The position numbers and the translations under genes are program-made. A stretch of DNA of 64,000 nucleotides from Microvirga aerophila (lineage in GTDB: Bacteria > Pseudomonadota > Alphaproteobacteria > Rhizobiales > Beijerinckiaceae), in contig NZ_QOIO01000022.1 of assembly GCF_003332305.1 (NCBI RefSeq), positions 1 through 64,000 on the forward strand. The letters are read 5' to 3'. Position 1 is the stretch's first letter. Every line of letters starts with the position of its first letter. Shown piece after piece: positions 46,680 through 56,724 of the stretch. The notes below the pieces were generated by a model, which saw nothing but the letters and a program-made list of their open reading frames with translations, made no database searches and was not told where the DNA came from.

Positions 46680-47054
46680 ATGACGATTGATGACGATTCC
46701 GGCGAATTCAGCCGCCTGCACAACCTTTTCACCTTTCATCTCGGCATCGCCGTCGGCGTGTCTTGGCTGACCTCGCTCTATGCCGCCTTCTATGCTCCCT
46801 GGGTCCGCAACATCCGCCCGCTCATCGACCCGTCCTACATGGGACAGGTGGAAAGCACCTGGTCGTTCCTGTTCGTCCTGCCCGTGGTTTTGACGATGGC
46901 GTGGCTGCTGACGGTCTTCGGCCACAACACCCTGCGCCGGTTCCAGGTTCTCAAGAACCAGGCCGTCGAGTTCGGCATCGCCGGGGCCGTTGCCTTCGTG
47001 GTGTTCTATCTCTCCATCGACCGCGCCGTCGCGGCGATGCTGATCGGCCAGTAA
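46680..47054 (+). CDS. Hypothetical membrane protein (124 aa)
   Basis: A small inner-membrane protein with three predicted helices (about 18-40, 60-85 and 98-120), conserved-looking charged edges and no recognisable domain. The ATG at 46680 follows CTTGGGGGTTTCTCA. I do not recognise a family. Nothing around it suggests a role. Confidence 0.7.
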   Translation: MTIDDDSGEFSRLHNLFTFHLGIAVGVSWLTSLYAAFYAPWVRNIRPLIDPSYMGQVESTWSFLFVLPVVLTMAWLLTVFGHNTLRRFQVLKNQAVEFGIAGAVAFVVFYLSIDRAVAAMLIGQ

Positions 47055-47129
47055 GCTCCGGATTCTGGCCGCTGAGGTCGATCTTTCCGTAGCGCGATGC
47101 GTTCTTCCGCCAGCCGGATGGAGGAACGC

Positions 47130-47681
47130 ATGGTACGACCCACGGGAGCTGGCGCTGGCGCCTTTCAGTCCTCACACGGGATTGAGACCTATGTCTTTCG
47201 GGACAACGGTTTCATTCCCAATAACACCCTTCCGCTGATCGTCCGAAGACGCGCCATCACCCCGTCTCCGGAAGACCCCGCCAAAAGCTTCGAGGTCCTG
47301 TTCCGGAATAACGGCTGGAGCAACTCCTGGCGCAACGGCATCCACGACTATCACCACTACCATCCGAACGCCCACGAGGTGCTCGGCATCGCCTCGGGCT
47401 CCGGCAGCGTGCGCTTCGGCGGGGAGGACGGCGAACTCGTCGCGATCACCACCGGCGACGTAGTGGTGATCCCGGCCGGCGTCGGTCACGCGCTTATCAA
47501 CGGTAGCAACGACCTTCTGGTGGTTGGGGCCTATCCAGGCGGCCAGGACTGGGACACGCTTCGCGACGATCCGAACGTGATAGCCGAATCCCGCGGGCGC
47601 GTCGCCCGGGTCCCCCTGCCCGACTCCGACCCGGTCGATGGGCCCGATGGGCCCTTGGTGAAACTCTGGGGCCGGGAGTGA
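47130..47681 (+). CDS. Cupin domain-containing protein
   Basis: A 183-residue single-cupin protein. The first metal motif is in DYHHYHPNAHEVLGIASGSGSV (cited in part; His residues and Glu), and the second is DVVVIPAGVGHALI. Such YjlB-type cupins lack a known reaction. GAGGAACGC stands before the ATG at 47130. It is followed 36 nt later by a methyltransferase gene on the same strand. Confidence 0.88.
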   Translation: MVRPTGAGAGAFQSSHGIETYVFRDNGFIPNNTLPLIVRRRAITPSPEDPAKSFEVLFRNNGWSNSWRNGIHDYHHYHPNAHEVLGIASGSGSVRFGGEDGELVAITTGDVVVIPAGVGHALINGSNDLLVVGAYPGGQDWDTLRDDPNVIAESRGRVARVPLPDSDPVDGPDGPLVKLWGRE

Positions 47682-47717
47682 TGACGGGGCAGTGACCTTC
47701 GGCTAAGAGGTCTCGTC

Positions 47718-48407
47718 ATGAACTGGCGAGATTACTGGAACCAAGACACGCCGATTTATGCGGGCGAGCGGCACAAGCTCCTGCATTACCGGCTTGTTGC
47801 CAACGACATCATCCGCTTCATCCCGTCTCGCGGGGCGGCCGTGCTCGATTACGGCTGCGGCGAGGCCCTGTTCGCCGATCGGGTGGCGGCCCAATCCGGG
47901 CACCTCTTCCTGTGTGATGCCGCGCCTGTGGTGCGCGAACGTCTCCACGGGCGGTTCGCCGGCAACGAGCGGATCACCGTCCTAGCTCCGGACGGGGTAT
48001 CGGCCCTGGCGGATGCCTCCCTCGACCTGATCGTCGTGAACTCTCTCCTGCAATATCTCTCGCTGGAGGAACTGCGCAGCCTCCTGAAGCTCTGGCGCGC
48101 CAAGCTGAAGGCAGACGGCAGGCTTGTCATCGCGGACGTGATCCCACCGGACGTAAGCCCACTCACGGACGCGAGGGCCCTGCTGTCGCTCGCCTGGAAA
48201 GGCGGCTTCCTGAAGTCCGCGATGCTCGGCCTCGCGCGAACGGCCTTTTCAGAATACCGCAAGATCCGCGAGGAGATCGGGCTGTCTCAGTACAGCGACG
48301 ACGAGATCGTCGACATCCTGGATGATGCCGGCTTCGCGGCCGAACGGGCGGAGCGCAACATGGGGCACAATCCGGCCCGCATGACGTTCGTGGCGCGGCC
48401 GGTCTAG
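47718..48407 (+). CDS. Class I SAM-dependent methyltransferase
   Basis: A 229-residue methyltransferase of the Rossmann fold. Motif I is AVLDYGCGEALFADRVA, with the SAM-binding Asp in LFLCDAAPVV. A later SLDLIVVNSLLQYLS and LVIADVIPPD fit UbiE/methyltransferase-type enzymes. The acceptor is unknown. Its TAG stop overlaps the stop of the convergent MFS gene in a shared CTAG. Confidence 0.9.
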   Translation: MNWRDYWNQDTPIYAGERHKLLHYRLVANDIIRFIPSRGAAVLDYGCGEALFADRVAAQSGHLFLCDAAPVVRERLHGRFAGNERITVLAPDGVSALADASLDLIVVNSLLQYLSLEELRSLLKLWRAKLKADGRLVIADVIPPDVSPLTDARALLSLAWKGGFLKSAMLGLARTAFSEYRKIREEIGLSQYSDDEIVDILDDAGFAAERAERNMGHNPARMTFVARPV

Positions 48408-49648
48408 CCGTTGGAAACGGCGAGCCGCAGGCGACGCTGGTCGCTCGCCACCGACAGGCCCAGGACCACGAGGCCGCCCACCGCGAGAAGCGCTCCGACC
48501 CAACCCGTCGACGCGAAGCCGTAGCCGGATGCGATCGCAAGTCCGCCGAGCCAGGCGCCCAAGGCGTTGGCGATATTGAACGCGGAGTGGTTCAAGGCCG
48601 CCGCCAGGGTCTGGGCATCCGCGGCAACGTCCATGAGGCGTGTCTGAAGGGCTGGCCCGATGGCGACGCTACAGCCTACCAGAAATACGCAGGCCGAGAG
48701 CATGTAAGGGTTCTCGGCGGTGAGCGAGAGTACCGACATGACGACGATGCTGCCAACCAGCGTTCCGGCGATGGTGGCGATCAACGCCTTGTCGGCAAAC
48801 CATGCACCGACGAGATTGCCGACGATCATTCCCGATCCGAACAGGGCCATCATGACCGGGACAATGCTCTCGGGTATGTGGGCTACTTGGGTTGCGGTCG
48901 AGGCGATGTAGGAGAAAACCGAGAACAGGCCGCCGAAGCCCACGGCCCCGATACCAAGGGTGAACCAGACCTGCTTTCGCTTGAAGGCGCCCAGCTCGCG
49001 CAGAGGAGTTGCTCCCTCCTGCACCCGGTCCTTCGGCAGGAACAGCCAGATCAGCGCAACCGTGAGCGCCCCCATGACGCCTACGGCCGCAAAGGCGATC
49101 CGCCAGCTCATAGCTTGGCCGAACCAAGTGGCGACAGGAGTGCCGATGAGAGTTGCGACCGTGAGGCCCAACATCACCCGGGCAACGGCCTGGGTGCGCT
49201 TGTTTGGGGGAACCAGCGAGGCTGCGACCAGCGCTGCCACGCCGAAATAGGCCCCGTGCGGCAACCCGGTCAGGAATCGCACCAGCACAAAGGATTCGAA
49301 GCTCGGTGCAATGGCGCTGACCACATTTCCGACGGCGAAGACAGCCATCAGGATCAACAGAAGGGTCTGCCGTGCGAGCTTTGCCGCAAGGACCGCGATG
49401 ATGGGAGCGCCGACCACCACGCCAAGCGCATAGGCGCTGATGGCATACCCGGCCTCGGGAGTGGTCACGCCGAATTCCTGCGCCAGGTTCGGCAACAGGC
49501 CCATGATGGCGAACTCGCCGGTACCGATTCCAAAACTGCCGACAGCCAGTGCCAGCTCGATCAAGGCCACCGCAAGGCGCGAGCGTGGAACGGCGGTCTT
49601 CCCGACCCGAACCGCACCATCGACCTCTGCCATCGTCATGTCCGACAT
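48404..49648 (-). CDS. MFS transporter, AraJ/DHA1 type
   Basis: A 414-residue inner-membrane exporter with 12 predicted helices. The opening LALAVGSFGIGTGEFAIMGL with LPNLAQEFGVTTPEAGY, and HGAYFGVAALVAASLVPP, are typical of the AraJ/YdhP sugar- and drug-efflux group. The ATG at 49648 (MSDMTMAEVD) is chosen over an upstream extension without family resemblance. It is convergent with the methyltransferase gene. Confidence 0.93.
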   Translation of the reverse strand: MSDMTMAEVDGAVRVGKTAVPRSRLAVALIELALAVGSFGIGTGEFAIMGLLPNLAQEFGVTTPEAGYAISAYALGVVVGAPIIAVLAAKLARQTLLLILMAVFAVGNVVSAIAPSFESFVLVRFLTGLPHGAYFGVAALVAASLVPPNKRTQAVARVMLGLTVATLIGTPVATWFGQAMSWRIAFAAVGVMGALTVALIWLFLPKDRVQEGATPLRELGAFKRKQVWFTLGIGAVGFGGLFSVFSYIASTATQVAHIPESIVPVMMALFGSGMIVGNLVGAWFADKALIATIAGTLVGSIVVMSVLSLTAENPYMLSACVFLVGCSVAIGPALQTRLMDVAADAQTLAAALNHSAFNIANALGAWLGGLAIASGYGFASTGWVGALLAVGGLVVLGLSVASDQRRLRLAVSNG

Positions 49649-49808
49649 GGAGCCCCCAAATTCACTTTGCCCGGCAATTTCGCTTGGGCGTCTCGGGCCC
49701 TCGGTTATATTGCACTGCAAAAAGACTTGAGGGACCCGACGAAACGCAGGTCTGGCCTGCAATGAAAGCCTGGAACGAACCTATGTGCCGTCTGGGCAAG
49801 CGGAGGTT

Positions 49809-50240
49809 CTAGGCAAATGTCCAGGCCTTGTGCGCCAGGAAGCTCCACAGCATCACGATTCCGGTCGTCACCAGCTGAGCCGGGAGATAGGGCGCAGCAA
49901 GCCAGACAACGAAGGCATGCATGAAAAGCCACGTCAGCAGAAAACCCACCAGAGCCACGAGGGCGAAACGCCAGGTGGCCTCTCGGTGGGGGCGGCTGCT
50001 CCGATAGGTGTGCGTGCGGTTGAGGGCATACGACACCAGCCCGCCGGCGATGTAGCCGGCAAGGGTCGCCGGGACGGGCGAGGCCAAGTTGCCTTCGACA
50101 AGACCGATCAGAATCCCGTAATGGGCCACGGCCGCCGCAAGGCCCACCCCCGAGAAGGCGGCGAACTGACGGGAGAGACGGTGTAGGGCATGAGTGGTCA
50201 CGTGCCCTCGATAGCGGTTTGAAGCGGCGCGGTCACCCAT
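49809..50240 (-). CDS. GtrA family protein
   Basis: A membrane protein of about 143 residues with four helices. RQFAAFSGVGLAAAVAHYG, YIAGGLVSYALNRTHTY and FVVWLAAPYLPAQLVTTG are the GtrA/DPMS signature blocks. GtrA proteins are thought to flip polyprenyl-linked sugars for surface polysaccharide modification. I chose the ATG at 50240; a GTG at 50201 with GAGGG nearby is an alternative. It is divergent from carB. Confidence 0.88.
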   Translation of the reverse strand: MGDRAASNRYRGHVTTHALHRLSRQFAAFSGVGLAAAVAHYGILIGLVEGNLASPVPATLAGYIAGGLVSYALNRTHTYRSSRPHREATWRFALVALVGFLLTWLFMHAFVVWLAAPYLPAQLVTTGIVMLWSFLAHKAWTFA

Positions 50241-50388
50241 TTCATCGTGGAGCAGCGTCGCCTTGGCACTTTCTTTCGGCGTACAGGGCGTGTAAGAGCC
50301 TCCCTCAACCTTCAATCCGATCACACGCCAGCTGCGCTCGAAGCGCCGCATCATGCGGCCGCGCGGCTGGACACGCCTGGGTGGCCAT

Positions 50389-53300
50389 ATGCCGAAGCGG
50401 ACAGACATTTCCTCCATCCTCATCGTCGGGGCCGGTCCGATCATCATCGGGCAGGCCTGCGAGTTCGACTATTCGGGCACGCAGGCCGTCAAGGCGCTCA
50501 AGGAAGAGGGATACCGGATCGTCCTGGTGAACTCGAACCCGGCGACGATCATGACCGATCCGGATCTCGCCGATGCCACTTACGTGGAGCCGATCACCCC
50601 GGAGATCGTCGCCAAAATCATCGAGAAGGAGCGCCCCGATGCGCTTCTGCCCACCATGGGCGGCCAGACGGCGCTGAACTGCGCCCTGTCGCTCAAGAAG
50701 ATGGGCGTTCTCGAGAAGTACGGCGTCGAGATGATCGGCGCGACCGCGGAGGCCATCGACAAGGCCGAGGACCGTCAGCTCTTCCGCGAAGCCATGACCA
50801 AGATCGGCCTCGACACGCCGAAATCGCGGCTTGCCAACGCCTCGGCCCTGAAGAAGGCCGACCGGGACGCCTATCTGGCCGAGCTCGCCCGCATGGAGGC
50901 GCTCGACATCCACCCGGGCGACAAGAAGCGGATGATCGCCGCCTACGAGATCAAGTGGAACGCGGGCGAGAACGATCGCCGCAAGCGTTATCAGGAGCAC
51001 GCTCTCGGCGAAGCCTTGCTGGCGCTCGCCGCCGTGGGCTTGCCGGCCATCATTCGTCCGTCCTTCACCATGGGCGGCACGGGCGGCGGCATCGCCTACA
51101 ACCGGGACGAATTCCTGGATATCGTCGAGCGCGGCCTTGATGCGTCGCCCACCAACGAGGTGCTGATCGAGGAAAGCGTGCTCGGCTGGAAGGAGTACGA
51201 GATGGAGGTCGTCCGCGACAAGGCGGATAACTGCATCATCGTCTGCTCCATCGAGAACATCGACCCCATGGGCGTCCACACGGGCGATTCCATCACGGTC
51301 GCGCCCGCCCTGACGTTGACCGACAAGGAATACCAGATCATGCGCGACGCCTCCCTGGCGGTTCTGCGCGAGATCGGTGTTGAGACCGGCGGCTCGAACG
51401 TGCAGTTCGCGGTCAATCCCGAAAACGGACGCATGATCGTGATCGAGATGAATCCGCGCGTGTCCCGCTCCTCGGCGCTCGCCTCCAAGGCCACGGGCTT
51501 TCCCATCGCCAAGGTCGCGGCCAAGCTCGCCGTGGGCTACACCCTCGACGAGATCGCCAACGACATCACCGGCGGCGCGACGCCCGCCTCCTTCGAGCCG
51601 ACCATCGACTACGTGGTCACCAAGATCCCGCGCTTCGCCTTTGAGAAGTTCCCCGGCTCCGAACCGACCCTCACCACGGCCATGAAGTCGGTGGGCGAGG
51701 CCATGGCCATCGGCCGCACCCTGCCGGAATCCCTTCAGAAGGCGCTGCGCTCGTTGGAGACCGGCCTTACGGGCCTCGACGAGATCGAGATCGAGGGCCT
51801 CGGCAAGGGCGACGACAAAAACGCCATCAAGGCGGCGCTGGGCACGCCCACCCCGGACCGGCTGCTCAAGGTGGCTCAGGCGCTGCGCCTCGGCATCAGC
51901 CACGACGAGGTCTATGAGAGCTGCAAGATCGACCGCTGGTTCCTGGAGCAGCTCCAGGCCATCGTCGATCTGGAAGCGAAGGTGAAGGCCTATGGCCTGC
52001 CCCAGACGCCGGGCGCGTTCCGCCACCTCAAGGCCATGGGCTTCTCCGATGCGCGCCTCGCGGTGCTCACGGCCAAGGCGGAGGCCGAGGTGCGTACGCT
52101 TCGCCGCTCCCTGGACGTGCGCCCGGTCTTCAAGCGCATCGACACCTGCGCGGCCGAGTTCGCCTCGCCCACGGCCTACATGTACTCGACCTACGCGGCG
52201 CCGTTTGCCGGCAAGGCTGCGGACGAGGCAGCTCCCTCCGAGGCCAAGAAGGTCATCATCCTGGGCGGCGGCCCGAACCGGATTGGTCAGGGCATCGAGT
52301 TCGACTATTGCTGCTGTCACGCCTGCTTCGCTCTCAAGGATGCAGGCTACGAGACCATCATGGTCAACTGCAACCCGGAGACGGTCTCTACCGACTACGA
52401 CACCTCCGACCGGCTCTATTTCGAGCCGCTGACGCAGGAAGACGTGCTTGAAATCATCGAGACCGAGCGCTCCAGGGGCACGCTCCACGGCGTCATCGTC
52501 CAGTTTGGCGGCCAGACCCCGCTCAAGCTCGCCCGTGCCTTGGAAGAGGCGGATGTGCGCATCCTCGGCACCTCGCCGGACGCCATCGACCTCGCTGAGG
52601 ATCGGGACCGGTTCAAGCGCCTGCTCGACAAGCTGCACCTGAAGCAGCCCAAGAATGGCATCGCCTATTCGGTGGAGCAGAGCCGCCTGATCGCGGCCGA
52701 TCTCGGCCTGCCTTTCGTGGTGCGCCCCTCCTACGTGCTGGGCGGCCGCGCCATGGCGATCATCCGCGACGAGGCGCAGTTCGAGGATTACCTGCTCGGC
52801 ACCCTGCCGAGCCTGATCCCGTCCGACGTGAAATCCCGCTACCCCAATGACAAGACCGGCCAGATCAACACGGTGCTTGGCCAGAACCCGCTGCTCTTCG
52901 ACCGCTACCTGTCGGACGCGATCGAGGTGGACGTGGACTGCCTCTCCGACGGCAAGGACGTGTTCATCGCGGGGATCATGGAGCACATTGAGGAGGCGGG
53001 CATCCATTCGGGCGACTCCGCTTGTTCGTTGCCGCCCCGCTCACTCGCGCCGGAAATCCTTGCCGAACTTGAGCGTCAGACCAAGGCGCTGGCGCTCGCC
53101 CTTGACGTGGGCGGCCTGATGAACGTCCAGTACGCCATCAAGAACGGTGACATCTACGTGCTCGAGGTCAATCCCCGGGCCTCGCGGACCGTGCCGTTCG
53201 TGGCCAAGGTCATCGGCGAGCCGGTGGCCAAGATTGCCGCCAGGATCATGGCCGGCGAGAATCTGGCTCAGTTCGGCCTGACCCCGAAGGAATTGCCGCA

Positions 53301-53859
53301 TATCGGCGTGAAGGAGGCCGTGTTCCCGTTCGCGCGCTTCCCCGGCGTCGATGTGCTGCTCGGGCCGGAAATGCGCTCCACCGGGGAGGTGATCGGCCTC
53401 GACAAGAGCTTCGGCGTTGCTTTCGCCAAGAGCCAGCTCGGCTCGGGCACCCAAGTCCCAAAGACCGGAACCCTGTTCGTTTCGGTGCGCGACTCGGACA
53501 AGTCACGCATACTGCCAACCGTCCAGATGCTGGAAGGGCTTGGCTTCCAGATCGTCGCGACGGGGGGTACTCAAAAGTTTCTTGAGGAGAACGGCGTCAA
53601 GGCTTCGCGGATCAACAAGGTGCTCGAGGGCCGTCCGCACGTGGTGGACGCGATCAAAAACGGCGATATCCAGCTCGTTTTCAACACCACCGAGGGCGCT
53701 GGAGCGCTGTCGGACTCCCGCAGCCTTCGTCAGGCCGCCCTCTTGCATAAGGTGCCTTACTACACCACTCTTGCAGGTGCGATTGCCGCAGCCGAAGGCA
53801 TCAAGGCCTATCTGGGCGGGGATCTCGAGGTTCGGGCGCTTCAGGATTATTTTGCCTGA
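50389..53859 (+). CDS. carB: Carbamoyl-phosphate synthase large subunit
   Basis: About 1156 residues: the ammonia-using synthetase subunit. It has two homologous ATP-grasp halves, with the start [18 protein letters not shown] and the second half beginning near [21 protein letters not shown]-binding blocks are [16 protein letters not shown] and [15 protein letters not shown]-terminal MGS-like allosteric domain ([13 protein letters not shown]) follows. The ATG at 50389 is chosen from homology. It is followed by greA, 101 nt downstream, a common alphaproteobacterial order. Confidence 0.98.
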   Translation: MPKRTDISSILIVGAGPIIIGQACEFDYSGTQAVKALKEEGYRIVLVNSNPATIMTDPDLADATYVEPITPEIVAKIIEKERPDALLPTMGGQTALNCALSLKKMGVLEKYGVEMIGATAEAIDKAEDRQLFREAMTKIGLDTPKSRLANASALKKADRDAYLAELARMEALDIHPGDKKRMIAAYEIKWNAGENDRRKRYQEHALGEALLALAAVGLPAIIRPSFTMGGTGGGIAYNRDEFLDIVERGLDASPTNEVLIEESVLGWKEYEMEVVRDKADNCIIVCSIENIDPMGVHTGDSITVAPALTLTDKEYQIMRDASLAVLREIGVETGGSNVQFAVNPENGRMIVIEMNPRVSRSSALASKATGFPIAKVAAKLAVGYTLDEIANDITGGATPASFEPTIDYVVTKIPRFAFEKFPGSEPTLTTAMKSVGEAMAIGRTLPESLQKALRSLETGLTGLDEIEIEGLGKGDDKNAIKAALGTPTPDRLLKVAQALRLGISHDEVYESCKIDRWFLEQLQAIVDLEAKVKAYGLPQTPGAFRHLKAMGFSDARLAVLTAKAEAEVRTLRRSLDVRPVFKRIDTCAAEFASPTAYMYSTYAAPFAGKAADEAAPSEAKKVIILGGGPNRIGQGIEFDYCCCHACFALKDAGYETIMVNCNPETVSTDYDTSDRLYFEPLTQEDVLEIIETERSRGTLHGVIVQFGGQTPLKLARALEEADVRILGTSPDAIDLAEDRDRFKRLLDKLHLKQPKNGIAYSVEQSRLIAADLGLPFVVRPSYVLGGRAMAIIRDEAQFEDYLLGTLPSLIPSDVKSRYPNDKTGQINTVLGQNPLLFDRYLSDAIEVDVDCLSDGKDVFIAGIMEHIEEAGIHSGDSACSLPPRSLAPEILAELERQTKALALALDVGGLMNVQYAIKNGDIYVLEVNPRASRTVPFVAKVIGEPVAKIAARIMAGENLAQFGLTPKELPHIGVKEAVFPFARFPGVDVLLGPEMRSTGEVIGLDKSFGVAFAKSQLGSGTQVPKTGTLFVSVRDSDKSRILPTVQMLEGLGFQIVATGGTQKFLEENGVKASRINKVLEGRPHVVDAIKNGDIQLVFNTTEGAGALSDSRSLRQAALLHKVPYYTTLAGAIAAAEGIKAYLGGDLEVRALQDYFA

Positions 53860-53960
53860 CGCGCAGGCCTCAATCGGAACTGCGAAGCTTCACAGAAGTT
53901 TTCGTTGACATGCGAGGGCGTCGGAAACGGCGGCCTCGTACCTCTTTTTGAACGAGACGA

Positions 53961-54440
53961 ATGATGGACAAGGTCCCTCTGACGATCAAGGGTTTCGCGG
54001 CGCTTGAGGAAGAACTCAAGCATCGTCAACAGGTTGAGCGCCCTCGGATCATCCAGGCGATCGCAGAAGCGCGCGCGCTTGGCGACCTGTCGGAAAACGC
54101 CGAGTATCATGCCGCTAAGGAAGCCCAATCCCTCAACGAGGGCCGCATCCTTGAGCTGGAAAGCCTTATTTCCCGCGCCGAGATCATCGACATCACGAAG
54201 CTCTCTGGTGACCGGATCAAGTTCGGCGCAACCGTGAAACTCGTGGACGAGGACACGGAAGAGGAAAAGACCTACCAGATCGTGGGCGAGCCGGAGGCGG
54301 ACGTGCACTCGGGCCGAGTGTCGGTCTCCTCCCCCATCGCCCGTGCCCTCATGGGCAAGACCATCGGCGACACGGTCGAGGTCGTCACCCCCGGTGGCGG
54401 CAAGTCCTATGAAGTCGTGGGCGTTCAGTTCGGCGCGTAA
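53961..54440 (+). CDS. greA: Transcription elongation factor GreA
   Basis: A 159-residue factor that rescues backtracked RNA polymerase by stimulating transcript cleavage. The N-terminal coiled coil carries the acidic tip ([16 protein letters not shown], with the Asp and Glu essential for cleavage). The C-terminal FKBP-like domain ([28 protein letters not shown]) binds polymerase. Tandem ATGs at 53961 and 53964 are both possible starts. An intrinsic terminator follows. Confidence 0.98.
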   Translation: MMDKVPLTIKGFAALEEELKHRQQVERPRIIQAIAEARALGDLSENAEYHAAKEAQSLNEGRILELESLISRAEIIDITKLSGDRIKFGATVKLVDEDTEEEKTYQIVGEPEADVHSGRVSVSSPIARALMGKTIGDTVEVVTPGGGKSYEVVGVQFGA

Positions 54441-54468
54441 CGAGCAATCTTGTCAGAGAGCAGTGTGT

Positions 54469-54499
54469 GGGGATCGCATGTGGCGGTCCCCGCTTTTTT
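54469..54499 (+). terminator. Rho-independent terminator of greA
   Basis: GGGGATCGC pairs with GCGGTCCCC (9 bp, one G-U) around ATGTG, followed by GC and six T. It ends the greA (probably carB-greA) transcript, 28 nt after the stop. Confidence 0.92.
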
Positions 54500-54613
54500 A
54501 GCGCTGCTTTTGCGCGGTCCGGGACGTGTATAACGACCTGAAATGACCTCGCCCGTTGACGTCGATCAGCCAAGCCCAACTTCTTTAAGGTGAGACGAAA
54601 CGGGAGAACTGGA

Positions 54614-55108
54614 ATGCCCTTCAGCCGCCGCCATTTCCTGACCGCAGCCGCTGTAGGGCTGACAACCCCTGCCCTCGCGCAGTTCGGCGCCGCCCCTGCG
54701 TTCCCCCAGGCCTTCTCGTCCTTCGCGGTCGATGTGGAGATGCTGAGGGCGAAAGGACATGGGCCTTACGCCGACATCGTCGGCGTGGCTGCCCTTGAGG
54801 AGCTACAGCGCTCCTTTGCCGACCGGACGGACCCACGCGGACCGCGCTTCGTGCTGCGCGTGACGAGCCTTGTCCTGACGTCCAACCCGGACAGGGGTGG
54901 CGGCGACCGGTGGCGGGGTGGAGGCGGGAGCGGAACCGATGCCCTCGAGGGCGAGGCCCTAGCCGTGGGTCCGAGAGGCGTGGTCCTGGCCCGTCATCCG
55001 CAGCTCGCGGTGCTGGACGTGAGCAGGAGCATCGTCGACCCGGACGAGCCCGGCCGCACGGCGGCGGTCGCCCGGCACTACGTCCGCTGGCTCCGGCGTC
55101 GGCTTTAA
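54614..55108 (+). CDS. Tat-exported hypothetical protein (164 aa)
   Basis: A protein with a twin-arginine signal (SRRHFLTAAAVGL), so it is probably exported folded. The mature part is about 140 residues with a glycine-rich insertion (DRGGGDRWRGGGGSG) and a hydrophobic end (VLARHPQLAVLDVSR). No cofactor motif is seen. Its end lies 4 nt before the stop of the convergent Lrp gene. Confidence 0.72.
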   Translation: MPFSRRHFLTAAAVGLTTPALAQFGAAPAFPQAFSSFAVDVEMLRAKGHGPYADIVGVAALEELQRSFADRTDPRGPRFVLRVTSLVLTSNPDRGGGDRWRGGGGSGTDALEGEALAVGPRGVVLARHPQLAVLDVSRSIVDPDEPGRTAAVARHYVRWLRRRL

Positions 55109-55112
55109 ATCG

Positions 55113-55598
55113 TCAGACCGCCGCCTCGGGCACATCCTCGATTGGCACCAGGGGTTCGTCCTTGATGAGATCGAGCGTCAGGGCCGTGCGGACGTTGCGG
55201 ACGTTCGGAAGGGATGTGAGTTCCGACACGAGGCCCTGGAAGGCAGCTAGGTTCGGGGCCACGCATTTCATGATGAAATCGATGTCGCCGGAGAGCGTCC
55301 AGCATTCGCGCACCATGGACCAGTCGTTGATCCGCTGCTCGAATTCCTGGAGTTCCTTCTTACCCTGGACATCGAGCTGGACCATGGCGAAGCACACGAT
55401 CTCGAAGCCCAGGCCCTTGGGGTCGAGCATGGCCCGGTAGGCCTTGATGATGCCGGCGCTCTCCAGGGCGCGCACCCGGCGAAGGCATGGGGGCGCCGAC
55501 AGGCCGACACGCCGCGCCAACTCCACGTTCGTGATGCTGCCGTCGGCCTGCAGTTCCTTGAGGATGGCCCAGTCTATGGAATCGAGGCGTCCGCGCAC
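55113..55598 (-). CDS. Lrp/AsnC family transcriptional regulator
   Basis: A 161-residue regulator with an N-terminal helix-turn-helix (DWAILKELQADGSITNVELARRVGLSAPPCLRRVRALESAG, cited in part) and a C-terminal RAM (amino-acid binding) domain ending with TALTLDLIKDE. The GTG at 55598 follows CCGGAG and fits the usual VRGRLDSIDW start. Many alphaproteobacteria keep an Lrp gene of this kind near trxB, as here; the ligand is unknown. Confidence 0.93.
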   Translation of the reverse strand: MRGRLDSIDWAILKELQADGSITNVELARRVGLSAPPCLRRVRALESAGIIKAYRAMLDPKGLGFEIVCFAMVQLDVQGKKELQEFEQRINDWSMVRECWTLSGDIDFIMKCVAPNLAAFQGLVSELTSLPNVRNVRTALTLDLIKDEPLVPIEDVPEAAV

Positions 55599-55713
55599 GT
55601 TAACTCCGGTAAAGGCTCGTCTCGGCTGAGTAGACCGTGTAGAGGGTCTGCACAAGAAGGGCGGGCAATTAAGTCGCAACGAACTTCATGCATTCCACAG
55701 GCTCGATGATCAA

Positions 55714-56724
55714 ATGTTGCGCAATCTCGGCTTAACCTCCTGGGTGCTCAGCGACGGCAAGGCCGGCGACGAACTCCAGGCGCTGAGCCTCGCGGAAGCC
55801 CTGGATCTGTCGCCGGAGATCCGCCGCGTCCGCCCGAGCGCGCCCTTCGCCTGGGCCATGCCGTGGGGCCCTGTGGATCCTCGCGAGCGGCCGGGCGCCC
55901 ATAATAGCCCCATCGCGCCGCCCTTCCCGGACATCCTGATCGCCTCCGGCCGCCGGGCCGTGCCGTATCTTCGCTTCGTGAAGAGCGCCTCCGGCGGGCG
56001 AACGTTCACGGTCTATCTCAAGGATCCCCGCACCGGGCCTGCGACCGCTGATTTCATTTGGTCGCCGTCCTACGACCGCCTGAGGGGACCAAACGTCCTG
56101 ACGACCCTCACGCCGCCCCATCGGGTTTCCCCCGAGAGTCTGGCAGCCGCCAGAGCGCATCCGGACGTGCGCTTCGCGCCCCTGCCCCATCCCCGCGTCG
56201 CGGTGCTCGTCGGCGGCGACAGCCGCCATCACCGCTTCACGGGCCAGGATATCGCCCGGTTCATGGACCACCTGACCGCCCTGTCCCGCACCGGTGCGGG
56301 GCTCATGATCACGGCGTCGCGCCGGACTCCCTCGCGTCTTCGGGAAGGCCTCGTCGAACTCGCCGCGCGCCACGGCGGCTTCTTCTGGGACGGCGCGGGT
56401 GAGAACCCCTATGTTGCGTTGCTCGCCCAGGCGGACACGGTGGTGGCGACAGCCGATTCCTTCAACATGATCGGCGAGGCCGCCGCCACGGGCGTCCCGA
56501 TCCTCGTCTTCGAGCCCACGGGTGGGCACCGGAAGCTCAAGGTCTTTCTAGAGGACCTGAAGGCTCAGGGAATTGTGCATCCTTTCGAGGGCCGTCTTGT
56601 GGGACAGCCTTATCAGCCCTTAAATGCAACGTTTGAGATTGCGCGCGCCGTAGCCGAAGGCTTGGCCCGCCACCGCCGTACGCTCGGATTGCCGGACGCG
56701 GCCTTTTCGCTGGAGAATTCTTGA
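55714..56724 (+). CDS. ELM1/GtrOC1 family putative glycosyltransferase-like protein
   Basis: A 336-residue soluble protein of the mitochondrial-fission ELM1 family (PF06258), widespread in alphaproteobacteria. The opening WVLSDGKAGDELQALSLAEAL and the later VAVLVGGDSRHHRFT and GGFFWDGAGENPYVALLAQAD are hallmark blocks. The fold resembles nucleotide-sugar glycosyltransferases, but no activity is proven. Its TGA overlaps the trxB start (TGATG), so the two are co-translated. Confidence 0.92.
   Translation: MLRNLGLTSWVLSDGKAGDELQALSLAEALDLSPEIRRVRPSAPFAWAMPWGPVDPRERPGAHNSPIAPPFPDILIASGRRAVPYLRFVKSASGGRTFTVYLKDPRTGPATADFIWSPSYDRLRGPNVLTTLTPPHRVSPESLAAARAHPDVRFAPLPHPRVAVLVGGDSRHHRFTGQDIARFMDHLTALSRTGAGLMITASRRTPSRLREGLVELAARHGGFFWDGAGENPYVALLAQADTVVATADSFNMIGEAAATGVPILVFEPTGGHRKLKVFLEDLKAQGIVHPFEGRLVGQPYQPLNATFEIARAVAEGLARHRRTLGLPDAAFSLENS

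Noticed and set aside
50305-53007. A 900-codon open frame antisense to carB
   Set aside because: High GC at third positions of carB keeps the opposite frame open. The sequence is Gly/Asp/Val/His/Arg-rich without domains, and carB itself is fully conserved.
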